A DNA stretch of 34,850 nt, from positions 1-34,850 of the forward strand of contig JAHFTB010000029.1 of assembly GCA_023269545.1 (NCBI GenBank). Reading direction: 5' to 3'. The notes under the pieces are model-generated. The model ran no database searches. It saw only the letters and a program-made list of their open reading frames with translations, and had not been told where the DNA came from. This document shows, piece by piece, positions 24,861-32,369 of this stretch; the stretch's first letter is position 1; each line of letters starts with the position of its first letter. The DNA comes from Verrucomicrobiota bacterium. GTDB lineage: Bacteria; Verrucomicrobiota; Verrucomicrobiia; Chthoniobacterales; Xiphinematobacteraceae. The position numbers and the translations under genes are program-made.

Positions 24861-25616
24861 TTGCTCATAGACATCAGCAATACTTTTACAAAGATTGCGT
24901 TAAGTTCTCGAGAAAAGGTGGGAAAGATCCATCGTATTCCTACGGCCAAGCTCACTGCCGCGCAGCTTCGCAGGATGGTTTCCGATTGGTCTTATCATTG
25001 TGCAGTCGTAGCCTCTGTGGTTCCTTCCCGAAATTCCGCTGTTTCTCGGGCACTGCGTTCTCCTCTGATCTGGGTAGAGCCTCATATCGATTTGGGAATT
25101 GGGGTGGATTATCCTGATCCTGCTCGGATTGGTGGGGACCGGTTGGCCAATTCGGTTGCTTGCGTTCAGCTTTATGGTGCACCTGCCATTGTAGTGGATT
25201 TTGGAACGGCGGTGACTTTCGACGTACTTTCCGTACAAGGGAATTATATTGGTGGGGTCATTGCTCCGGGCATGGCTGCATTTACTGAGTATCTTCATAA
25301 GAAGACCGCTTTACTTCCCTATGTAGTTTTGCGGGAACCACGTTCTGTTTTGGGGAAATCGAATGAGGAAGCCATGCGCTCAGGCGCTGTAATAGGCTAT
25401 CGCGGACTGGTTCGCGAAATTCTCACGCAACTATGTCAGGAAATTTTTCCACAGGATTGTAAGCCAAAAATTATTGCAACGGGAGGTGATGCGAAACTTG
25501 TCGGCAGTCGTTTGCCACTTTTTGACGTCATCAATCCCAAATTGACCCTGGAAGGGCTTCGTCTGATTGCAGTGAGGAATTATAGCGGCTTTTCCCGATC
25601 AGAACCGCGAACATGA
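24861..25616 (+). CDS. coaX: Type III pantothenate kinase
   Basis: The enzyme (251 aa) phosphorylates pantothenate, the first step of coenzyme A synthesis, using an ASKHA fold. The phosphate-binding N-terminal motif reads LLIDISNTFTK, with Ser where DIGNT is usual. Family segments GVDYPDPARIGGDRLANSVA, IVVDFGTAVTFDVL and GGVIAPGMAAFTEYL follow, as does the C-terminal IIATGGDAKLVGSRL. The frame is open far upstream, but that part is family-1 repeat and exbD antisense. A TTG at 24861, 7 nt after an AAGG, puts the start exactly where CoaX proteins begin. The 3' end overlaps the convergent glpX by 37 bp. Confidence 0.9.
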   Translation: MLIDISNTFTKIALSSREKVGKIHRIPTAKLTAAQLRRMVSDWSYHCAVVASVVPSRNSAVSRALRSPLIWVEPHIDLGIGVDYPDPARIGGDRLANSVACVQLYGAPAIVVDFGTAVTFDVLSVQGNYIGGVIAPGMAAFTEYLHKKTALLPYVVLREPRSVLGKSNEEAMRSGAVIGYRGLVREILTQLCQEIFPQDCKPKIIATGGDAKLVGSRLPLFDVINPKLTLEGLRLIAVRNYSGFSRSEPRT

Positions 25617-26617
25617 ATGGTTTTTTGGTTCAGATTATGAACGGCTCGAATGTAACGAACGGTTTTACTCCGGGATCGCATTAAGATCGAATGAGTAATT
25701 GCAGTGGAGCCCAGTAGTTTCACGCCTGGGAGTAAGGCGCTATCACTAATGCCAGTGGCGCAAAAAAGCGACCTTCCTCCAGCGACCAAATCATCCCGCA
25801 TGTAAATACGCTGTAAATCGTTTCCCTCTGCGGATAGTTGAGCTCTTTCCGCGTCATCGCGCGGCCACATGCGGACCAGGATGTCCCCATCGAGTGCCTT
25901 GAGAGCGCTTGCGGTTAAAATTCCTTCGGGAGCACCGCCGATGCCGATATAAAGATCGACTCCGCTATCCGGCAAAGAAGGGGCCACTGCAGCGGCGATA
26001 TCGCCGTCGGAAATCAGACGCAGGGAAGCTCCCAGACGGCGCACTGCTTCCACATATTTTTGATTTCGAGGCCGATCCAATGTCACAACTACCAAATCAT
26101 GGATCCGTTTGCGGAGGATTTTTGCGACAATGGTCAAAATCTTTTCGACCGGGGTATCCAGGCCGATGGGCTCAACTTGTTCTCGGCGTACGGCGTAAGC
26201 AATCTGGGGGCCGTAGGCGATTTTTTCCACATAAAAACTGGGAATGTTGACCATGGCATGTCCTTCCTCGGTGGGAAGATAGGAAGCTGCCATGACGGAT
26301 ATGGAATTGGGAAGGCCCTTAGCGATATTGCTAGTGCCATCAATCGGGTCCAAGGCAATATCAAAACGAGGTGCATCGGAAGTGCCAATTCCCAACTTTT
26401 CTCCTAAAAAAATCCCCGGTGCATTGTCCTTAATTCCCTCTCCTATAACCACTTCTCCTCGGATATCCACTAAATCAAAGACCCCATAAATAGCATCACA
26501 GGCCGCCGCATCGGCAGCTTCTTTATCGCCCTTTCCCATCCAATGAATGGAGTTTAAGGCAGCATTTTCTGTGGCTCTGACAAATTCAAATTCGATATTT
26601 CTTTCAACGTCTTGCAT
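25580..26617 (-). CDS. glpX: Class II fructose-1,6-bisphosphatase
   Basis: This 345-aa gluconeogenic phosphatase converts fructose 1,6-bisphosphate to fructose 6-phosphate and needs divalent metal. Class II signatures are clear: WMGKGDKEAADAAACDAI, GEVVIGEGIKDNAP, the metal-binding DPIDGT, and GIGGAPEGILTASAL. The length is near E. coli GlpX (336 aa) when started at the ATG at 26617. The frame continues to 26725, but those residues are translated repeat (copy D) and have no family similarity. It converges on coaX with a 37-bp overlap of coding ends. Confidence 0.95.
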   Translation of the reverse strand: MQDVERNIEFEFVRATENAALNSIHWMGKGDKEAADAAACDAIYGVFDLVDIRGEVVIGEGIKDNAPGIFLGEKLGIGTSDAPRFDIALDPIDGTSNIAKGLPNSISVMAASYLPTEEGHAMVNIPSFYVEKIAYGPQIAYAVRREQVEPIGLDTPVEKILTIVAKILRKRIHDLVVVTLDRPRNQKYVEAVRRLGASLRLISDGDIAAAVAPSLPDSGVDLYIGIGGAPEGILTASALKALDGDILVRMWPRDDAERAQLSAEGNDLQRIYMRDDLVAGGRSLFCATGISDSALLPGVKLLGSTAITHSILMRSRSKTVRYIRAVHNLNQKTIHVRGSDREKPL

Positions 26618-26631
26618 AGGTAAGGAGCAAA

Positions 26632-26715
26632 TTGGTAGGATCCACAGCCTAAAAAAGCCGTGAATCGCTCTCAAGAACTGAATGGATAAAGATTTGCTTT
26701 CTTGAAGAAGGCTCA
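26632..26715 (-). repeat. Family-1 dispersed repeat, diverged copy D, upstream of glpX
   Basis: On the minus strand it reads CCATTCAGTTCTTGAGAGCG, ATTCACGGCTTTTTTAGGCT, GTGGATCCTACCAA. This parallels copy A with scattered changes and a one-base loss beside the T-run. The 5' half is more diverged (TTCTTCAAGAAAGC in place of TTCTTAAGGAGAAC). It ends 14 nt before the glpX ATG and is in the gene's orientation. Confidence 0.75.
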
Positions 26716-26777
26716 AAAGGCCCACTTGCCGGGCAATGACTCTTATTGGAATCGAAAGTGCTACCTCCTATTCCACC

Positions 26778-26799
26778 ATCACTGAAAATGAACAGTGAT
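26778..26799. promoter_or_regulatory. Perfect 7-bp inverted repeat, candidate operator
   Basis: ATCACTG (26778-26784) and CAGTGAT (26793-26799) are separated by 8 nt. They lie in the divergent gap between glpX and the zinc-ribbon gene. Size and placement suit a dimeric repressor site; a small transcript hairpin is the alternative. Confidence 0.4.
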
Positions 26800-26844
26800 A
26801 TGATTCAAAAACTAATATATGTTAAAATTCCGATCTCCTAAGAT

Positions 26845-27336
26845 ATGGGCTCTCTTTTCCTTTCTGACAGTGTCAAATCGAGCCAAGGATCCTATAAGGG
26901 GCTGCATATTTTGAGGAAAAATGCGTTCCCAAAACAATGCGTATGTTGTGGGAATCTTTTTAAGCACCTGAAAGAATTCCTTAAGAATACCCAGCAAGTT
27001 TCTACAGGTTCGGGGCTGATGGAATACAAAATTTCCTCTTGTTTGGGCTGCACCCAGGTGGTTGCTCTCTATCGCAACTGTGTGTGTGGAAGTACACTCC
27101 TCGTCTTTTGCAAATGTCGGCGCAACACATCATCTCTCGGTTTAAGACGCAAGGAACTATTTGGCCAAATGTGGGAGCAATTAAAGGAAAGGGGAATTTC
27201 TCATCCGCTTATTAGGAACGAGTTGCTTCGAGTGGTGCATGGTAAACAAAGCAAATTACTCACTAATTTAGGTATCGATTATTCGGAATTCCAAAAAATA
27301 GCGCATGCATGTGTAAAGCAGCAATTCATTGTATAG
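26845..27336 (+). CDS. Cysteine-rich, zinc-ribbon-like protein of unknown function
   Basis: This 163-aa protein has nine Cys packed in residues 32-91: C32, C34 and C35 (QCVCCGN), C66/C69 (SCLGCT), C79/C81 (NCVCGS) and C89/C91 (FCKCRR). The spacing suggests two zinc-ribbon or treble-clef sites. The C-terminal part is helical and basic (LRRKELFGQMWEQLKERG), with a second helical segment to the end. No membrane helix is present. Small Cys-cluster proteins of this kind are often regulators or assembly factors, but I do not recognise the family. It stands alone, divergent from glpX, with a 7-bp inverted repeat in the shared upstream gap. Confidence 0.6.
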   Translation: MGSLFLSDSVKSSQGSYKGLHILRKNAFPKQCVCCGNLFKHLKEFLKNTQQVSTGSGLMEYKISSCLGCTQVVALYRNCVCGSTLLVFCKCRRNTSSLGLRRKELFGQMWEQLKERGISHPLIRNELLRVVHGKQSKLLTNLGIDYSEFQKIAHACVKQQFIV

Positions 27337-27377
27337 GCTCTTATATCAGCTCCTTAAGATAATCAGATATTAGGCCA

Positions 27378-28247
27378 TTATGGGAAAAACGGATTAGAAG
27401 ATTTTTCTTGTCCCACAGTGGTCAATGGCCCATGGCCGGGGCATAATAGAGTATCGTCGGGAAGAGAAAGAATTTCCGAAGTACAGGTATGCAAGGCATC
27501 CGGATAGGAAATGTGAGCTCCTCCGATGGAGCCGGCGAATAGGGCATCTCCGACAACAGCTACACAACGAGAAAGTCCATGGATGACGTAGGTGATGCCG
27601 GCGGATGAATGTCCGTTTGTCAATCGTGTTTCCACTTTCAAGCCTCCGAGGGAAAAAGTTTTTCCGGGAGTAAAAACGTGTGCTCCGGAAAGATTTTCGG
27701 CGATCCAGGGTGTGGCGCCGGTTTTTTCTACAATCCGATCCAAATCAAAAATATGGTCACCGTGAGAATGGGTGAGGAGAAGTAGCTCCAAGCGCAGATG
27801 ATTTGTGGTTAAATCATCCAACAGCTCGGAAGCATCGGCTCCCGTGTCGAACGCCATGGCCTGGCGTGTGGTGCTATCCCAAACAAGATAGGAATTCACA
27901 CTCATTCCATCGAAGTCTGTTTGAAAGCGAACAAACTCCTTTGGCAGCAGACCTGCTTGAGGTTGGTAATCTCCACGGCTAATAGCTAATAAGCGGTCTG
28001 GCTCAAGATGTAAGGCGACGGCAAGTGTCCGCAAGTCCGATTCGTGGAGGGTTCCTGCCCGGGAACCGGGCTTTCTTAAGGAGAACATTTCTTCACTCCA
28101 TTCGCGGTCTTTTTTTGCCGAGGGCTCTTTTAATAGAGCATCCGGGCGGGCTGGCAAGATGGGGAGGGCATTCGAGGAAACTTTCAAACCTCGCTGGGCT
28201 TTGTTCAATATATCTGTAAAGGAGTCTTCCAGAGGTTCTGATTTCAT
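27378..28247 (-). CDS. MBL-fold metallo-hydrolase with N-terminal HTH, carrying a repeat insertion
   Basis: This 289-aa protein has a metallo-beta-lactamase fold like glyoxalase II and thioester hydrolases. The metal motif T-H160-S-H162-G-D164-H165 is complete, with later ligands in NGHSSAG, VVGDALFAG and LCPGHGPLT. The N-terminus (FTDILNKAQRGLKVS at residues 10-24, then ESDLRTLAVALHLEPDRLLAI at about 69-89) reads as an XRE-like helix-turn-helix split by residues about 39-64. Those 26 residues are encoded by family-1 copy C, inserted in frame. DNA binding through this domain is therefore probably impaired, while the hydrolase core is untouched. It overlaps the upstream ABC transporter gene by ATGA, so the two are co-transcribed. 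Confidence 0.9.
   Translation of the reverse strand: MKSEPLEDSFTDILNKAQRGLKVSSNALPILPARPDALLKEPSAKKDREWSEEMFSLRKPGSRAGTLHESDLRTLAVALHLEPDRLLAISRGDYQPQAGLLPKEFVRFQTDFDGMSVNSYLVWDSTTRQAMAFDTGADASELLDDLTTNHLRLELLLLTHSHGDHIFDLDRIVEKTGATPWIAENLSGAHVFTPGKTFSLGGLKVETRLTNGHSSAGITYVIHGLSRCVAVVGDALFAGSIGGAHISYPDALHTCTSEILSLPDDTLLCPGHGPLTTVGQEKSSNPFFP
28056..28132 (+). repeat. Family-1 dispersed repeat, copy C, inside the MBL gene
   Basis: GGGCTTTCTTAAGGAGAACA, TTTCTTCACTCCATTC, GCGG, TTTTTTTGCCGAGGGCTCTTT: the consensus order with an 18-bp segment (AGTTCCTGGGGGCAATTC in copy A) missing. A nearby hairpin GGTTCC-TGCCCG-GGAACC (28050-28067) replaces the lost stem. It is opposite to the direction of the MBL gene. 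The reading frame is kept through the repeat. Confidence 0.82.
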
Positions 28248-31200
28248 CCGGCTTGTTTTCGTATTTGATAGTTTAAGATCAGATGTAAGAGCACCAGACT
28301 CAAAAGGGAGGAGAGGATGAGGACGGCGCTATTAAACCAGATAACGCCGATTCGAAAACCCAGGAAAATTTTGACTGGAGCAAAAAACACATTGGGATGT
28401 TCCGCATATCGATAATCCGCCTGTTCCATTTCAGCCTTGGAAAGCAGATCCACAACCTTTTGGTTTACATAAAGTTGTTCGGCGGTGATTCCATGGTCAT
28501 TGCCTACGATTGCCTGAGAATTGAGCGGCGCGCCATCGATCACCTGATCCACGAGCTTCAGTTTGTGATCGACGCCCCGAGAAGAGCTGGCTTCCAGTCC
28601 GGAAGTGATGGCCAACAAGTCCTTAAGATCCGCTAATCGATCTTCTTGTTCAGGGGTGGGATGTTTCACGGCGGCAACGTTCGTAATCATTCGTTGAATG
28701 CATTCTTGACGACGGGTCAGCGGATTCAACTTTCCATCCGCATAGACCAGTCCTTCATAAGACCATCGCATGGGCATGAATTCGCAAATGAGGGGAACGC
28801 GTATGTCGCTTTGTGCTTCAAATGATCCGCTGGGATGTTTTCGAAACCACTGTTCGACCACGTGGACAAAATCCATATTGCGGTTCATTTCCTCATATTT
28901 GATTAATGCTCCGGCAAGAATGATTTGGGGAATCAGAACAGCGGGGATGATGAGGACCGCGGTTTTTCCTTCGGGCACTAGTGCGGAAATGACCAGACCG
29001 ATTGTAAAGCCGCTGATACACGTCAGTACCATGGCGATGAATGTGATCCAAAACATGCCTCGGACGGCTAACAGTCCATTTCCGATGAAAGTAAAGAGAG
29101 CGCACTGAAGGATCGCAAAGAGTGTCAGCGTAAGAGCCTTAGCCAATACGTAATACGAAATCCGAACATCCAAATTTCTTTCCCGCATCAGTACGGGTCG
29201 ATCGGAAATGATATCATCCACGCTATTCGTGAGGCCCAGAAACATGGCCACTACGAGTGAAAGGAAGAGATATGTCGGGATATGAAAAGCGGAGGCAAAG
29301 TCGTAGGTATCGGATTCCGAATAGCGCAGGACAATTCCGATGAGCAATGCAAGCAGAGGGGCTTCTACGATAGTGGTAAAGAGGTTTGCCCGGGTACGCA
29401 GTTTGCTGATGAAAGCTCGTTTGAGGAGGACGATGAATTGCGACCATTCTTCTCGCAAGCGCCAAAGATCTCTTCGCTGACTCCGTTCGGGAAACGGCGG
29501 CGGAGCCCCGCCGGATAGTTCGCGAGAAGGCAGAGTCGTCGGCTGCTGAACATCTTTCACAAGACGGTAGGCTTCATATTTGTCGCGCCAGTAGTCCGGA
29601 GAAAACCGTCGGGCTGGCACGAGCTGACCTCGATTATTTTCTTCAAAGATAATATCACCGCTCAAGTCGCGCAGAGGAGTTTCTAAGACATCAAAAATAA
29701 ATTCCGGCCGAGTGGTCCCACAGGCTTTGCAGCCTCCGAGTTCAGTCCCAAAATGCTGTTCGTGTGCGGCTTCCGCATAATATTTCAAACACTCTTGCGG
29801 AGTACCGAAGAACACCAGCTTGCCCCCCTTGTCCAAGAGAGCCGCTTTTTGAAACATATGGAAAATTTTGGAATTCGGCTGGTGGATGGTGACCACCACG
29901 ATTTTATTATGAGACATGCTGCGGATGATCTCCATCACATGCTCGCTATCCTTCGAAGAAAGGCCGGAGGTCGGTTCATCGAAAAGATAGATGTCTGCGG
30001 TGCTAATCATATCCAAACCAATGTTTAAGCGTTTGCGCTCTCCGCCACTTAAACCCTTGGTAAGGGGACTGCCCACTACATGACCCCGCCGTTCGTTGAG
30101 GCCTAATTCGATGAGCTTTCCTTCGATGCGGCGCAATCTTTCCTTGCGTGTCAGATGGGGCGCGCGGATGGCAGCGGCATAAGTCAGATTTTCCTCAATA
30201 GTAAGGTGCTCATCAAATGCGTCATACTGCGGAACGTAAGCTACGTAGCCTCTTAGAATGTCGTAGTTAGTATAAAGAGATCTTCCATTGAGAAGAATTT
30301 CTCCCTGTTCGGGAGCAATGCGTCCCGACAAAGCACGGAGGAGAGTACTTTTTCCTGAGCCGCTGGCTCCCATCACACAGACCATTTCTCCGCGGCTCAC
30401 GGTGAATGAAATCCCATCCAGTGCAATTTCCTTATTCCGAAATCTATATACCACATCCCGCACTTCCATAGTACGAATAATATTACGCTCTTCTTCAATA
30501 ATGCGTTCGGAAAAATTACATCGTAGGAGCTGCCCGGCATCGATTCTAATCGTATCGCCATCCGCTAAGGGCGCTGAGTTACGCACAGGAACTCCATGAA
30601 CTAATATGGGACGGTCCGCCAAAAGCACTTCCACTCGGCCGACCTTACTGTCGTAATCACAATAAATACGGAGGAGGACATCTCCGCCCGCGCCGGGTGC
30701 AAGTAAAATATCATCTTCTTCCAGCAAGCCGGGATTGTTGGAAACCAAGTATTCGGATTTGGAGGCTTTCAGTTGAAACCGTCCACCATAAGAACGAGCT
30801 CGACGTCGCAAGTCGATCAACTCCAATTCGCTGTCATTATGAAAAATGATTTTGTCTTCCAAGGTGGCTTCCACTCGAACCCCTACCCTTAACTGGAGTC
30901 CATTGAGCACAGCATCCACATTTTTTAAGGCAACAATACCTACTTTGAGACCAAAAGTGACTTCTAAGCAGCTGTCTCGCGACCGGCTTTTTTCCAGTCG
31001 GACTTCATCGTCGAAGCTGATGGCCACATAGATGAGCGCAACGGAAACCCCTTTTTTCGCATTAAAGTAATACACCATGTCCTGGTGAGTGAGAACCTGG
31101 TCATCAATTAAGATGCGCTGCCCAGCGTACAAGCGGCAAAAATCCCGGGGCTTAAGGACGCGACTTTGAACGATGAGCGTGTGTTCACTCAGATTTTTCA

Positions 31201-31858
31201 GAATAATGAGATCGCGAAATCGATAGGCGAGCAGCCTTTCATTCTCCTGAAATCCATGGAGAGCCACATCGGAAACACGGGGATGGCCATAACTGACATA
31301 TTCCAAGGGAGAGCTGGCCAAAATCGTATACTGCTCTCCCGGATCGTTTGCATTGAGTTGGTAGACAATATCAATTGCTTGAGTCGCCATCCCTAATTGG
31401 GACATAAACGAGTAATAAGAAATTACTTGATCTTGTTTGAGACCGGCTTTTGCAATGAGATCGTAGAGTTGTACCCCTAACAGGATTTTTCTTTCATCGC
31501 TCAGTTCATTGGCTAATTTTTGCGCCATCGCATTCAGATCCTGCTGTTCGTGAAGGGCCTCTATAAATAGCTTATGAAGAACTGAATAAACGGCATCCGG
31601 ATAATCATAGCGCAAGAATCCCAAACTGGAGTCGATTTCCTCCTCCAATAAATCTCCATCCACACGGGCAAAAGCAGCTAATACCTTAATTAAGGTCGGC
31701 AAAAGATTGGGAGCTTCCACCACAGTTCGAGGTTTTCGCAAAAGACGGCGTCCCCAGCGCCGAATGGTAGAGCGAGCGCGCCCGGCAAGGAGCATGAGTC
31801 CTTCAAGTCCTTTTTGAAATCCCTTGGGCAAGGGAGGAGGAGTAACTGGATGATCCAC
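28244..31858 (-). CDS. ABC transporter, ABCG-like, with TerB-like and FHA-like N-terminal domains
   Basis: This is a 1204-aa single-chain transporter. Residues about 50-170 resemble a TerB-type helical domain (LIKVLAAFARVDGDLLEEEIDS). Residues about 340-460 are beta-rich and FHA-like (GRFQLKASKSEYLVS, NSAPLADGDTIRI). The ATPase domain follows: Walker A GASGSGKST near residue 496, signature LSGGERKRLNIG near 600, Walker B/D-loop IYLFDEPTSGLSS near 630 and a His switch (TIHQPNS). Residues about 830-1010 are an ABC2-type membrane domain with some six helices, and a last helix lies at the C-terminus. ABCG-like proteins usually export lipids or small hydrophobic molecules; the substrate here is unknown. 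The start is GTG at 31858. It is coupled by ATGA overlap to the MBL hydrolase. Confidence 0.92.
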   Translation of the reverse strand: MDHPVTPPPLPKGFQKGLEGLMLLAGRARSTIRRWGRRLLRKPRTVVEAPNLLPTLIKVLAAFARVDGDLLEEEIDSSLGFLRYDYPDAVYSVLHKLFIEALHEQQDLNAMAQKLANELSDERKILLGVQLYDLIAKAGLKQDQVISYYSFMSQLGMATQAIDIVYQLNANDPGEQYTILASSPLEYVSYGHPRVSDVALHGFQENERLLAYRFRDLIILKNLSEHTLIVQSRVLKPRDFCRLYAGQRILIDDQVLTHQDMVYYFNAKKGVSVALIYVAISFDDEVRLEKSRSRDSCLEVTFGLKVGIVALKNVDAVLNGLQLRVGVRVEATLEDKIIFHNDSELELIDLRRRARSYGGRFQLKASKSEYLVSNNPGLLEEDDILLAPGAGGDVLLRIYCDYDSKVGRVEVLLADRPILVHGVPVRNSAPLADGDTIRIDAGQLLRCNFSERIIEEERNIIRTMEVRDVVYRFRNKEIALDGISFTVSRGEMVCVMGASGSGKSTLLRALSGRIAPEQGEILLNGRSLYTNYDILRGYVAYVPQYDAFDEHLTIEENLTYAAAIRAPHLTRKERLRRIEGKLIELGLNERRGHVVGSPLTKGLSGGERKRLNIGLDMISTADIYLFDEPTSGLSSKDSEHVMEIIRSMSHNKIVVVTIHQPNSKIFHMFQKAALLDKGGKLVFFGTPQECLKYYAEAAHEQHFGTELGGCKACGTTRPEFIFDVLETPLRDLSGDIIFEENNRGQLVPARRFSPDYWRDKYEAYRLVKDVQQPTTLPSRELSGGAPPPFPERSQRRDLWRLREEWSQFIVLLKRAFISKLRTRANLFTTIVEAPLLALLIGIVLRYSESDTYDFASAFHIPTYLFLSLVVAMFLGLTNSVDDIISDRPVLMRERNLDVRISYYVLAKALTLTLFAILQCALFTFIGNGLLAVRGMFWITFIAMVLTCISGFTIGLVISALVPEGKTAVLIIPAVLIPQIILAGALIKYEEMNRNMDFVHVVEQWFRKHPSGSFEAQSDIRVPLICEFMPMRWSYEGLVYADGKLNPLTRRQECIQRMITNVAAVKHPTPEQEDRLADLKDLLAITSGLEASSSRGVDHKLKLVDQVIDGAPLNSQAIVGNDHGITAEQLYVNQKVVDLLSKAEMEQADYRYAEHPNVFFAPVKIFLGFRIGVIWFNSAVLILSSLLSLVLLHLILNYQIRKQAG

Positions 31859-32369
31859 AATGAGAGATTACTATCCTCCAAATTTCAAAGCAACAAGGCA
31901 ACTTCGTTGCTTCCTTTTACTTCGGCGCTCTCTGTACGCCGACATTTCCCAATGCATGCAGGATTTACGCAGATTCCGGAGAAAAGCTCGCTCGTTTTCC
32001 TCTGTTTGTGCGTCAGTCCTCTTTATATTTCTTCACTCATTTTGAGAATATACCCCTGCAATCGAATGAATGAGTTGAACGAAAATCTCTTACAAGGAAC
32101 CACGCAGGTGTCATCCATTTTCCAATGTGGCATCGCATTCAATATCAGACTATTTGTATAAGCAAGTGGATGCCAATTGATTGCAAATTATTCGGGCTAT
32201 TTTTTCCAAATTGAACAGATCCCTGGCGACCTACCGCGGCGGGAGTATCTTTACTTTCCTGATTGCACTGCTGGCATACAGTGGACGATAATACGTCTCC
32301 CAACTCCAAAAATGGCGACGGCGACGATCATAGTCAACAAAGAGTTATTTTAATTCAGCTTCCTATTTT
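31859..32369. other. Divergent intergenic region (511 bp)
   Basis: It separates the ABC transporter gene from DAHP synthase. Near 31896-31914 a short stem AAGGCAAC-TTC-GTTGCTT could form in the transporter leader. A 115-codon plus-strand ORF (31814-32161) overlaps the transporter start and lacks any motif, so I do not accept it. The DAHP synthase promoter candidate is at 32263-32292. The rest shows no feature I can support. Confidence 0.45.
32263..32292 (+). promoter_or_regulatory. Candidate sigma70-type promoter for DAHP synthase
   Basis: TTGCAC (32263-32268) and GATAAT (32287-32292) are separated by 18 nt. They lie about 78 nt before the TTG start at 32370. The -35 box is identical to the one before the methyltransferase gene. 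Confidence 0.5.

Noticed and set aside
26618-26725. N-terminal extension of glpX
   Set aside because: The extra residues are translated repeat copy D; class II FBPases begin at the downstream methionine.
31814-32161. 115-codon plus-strand ORF upstream of DAHP synthase
   Set aside because: It overlaps the start of the ABC transporter in antisense and has no recognisable domain.
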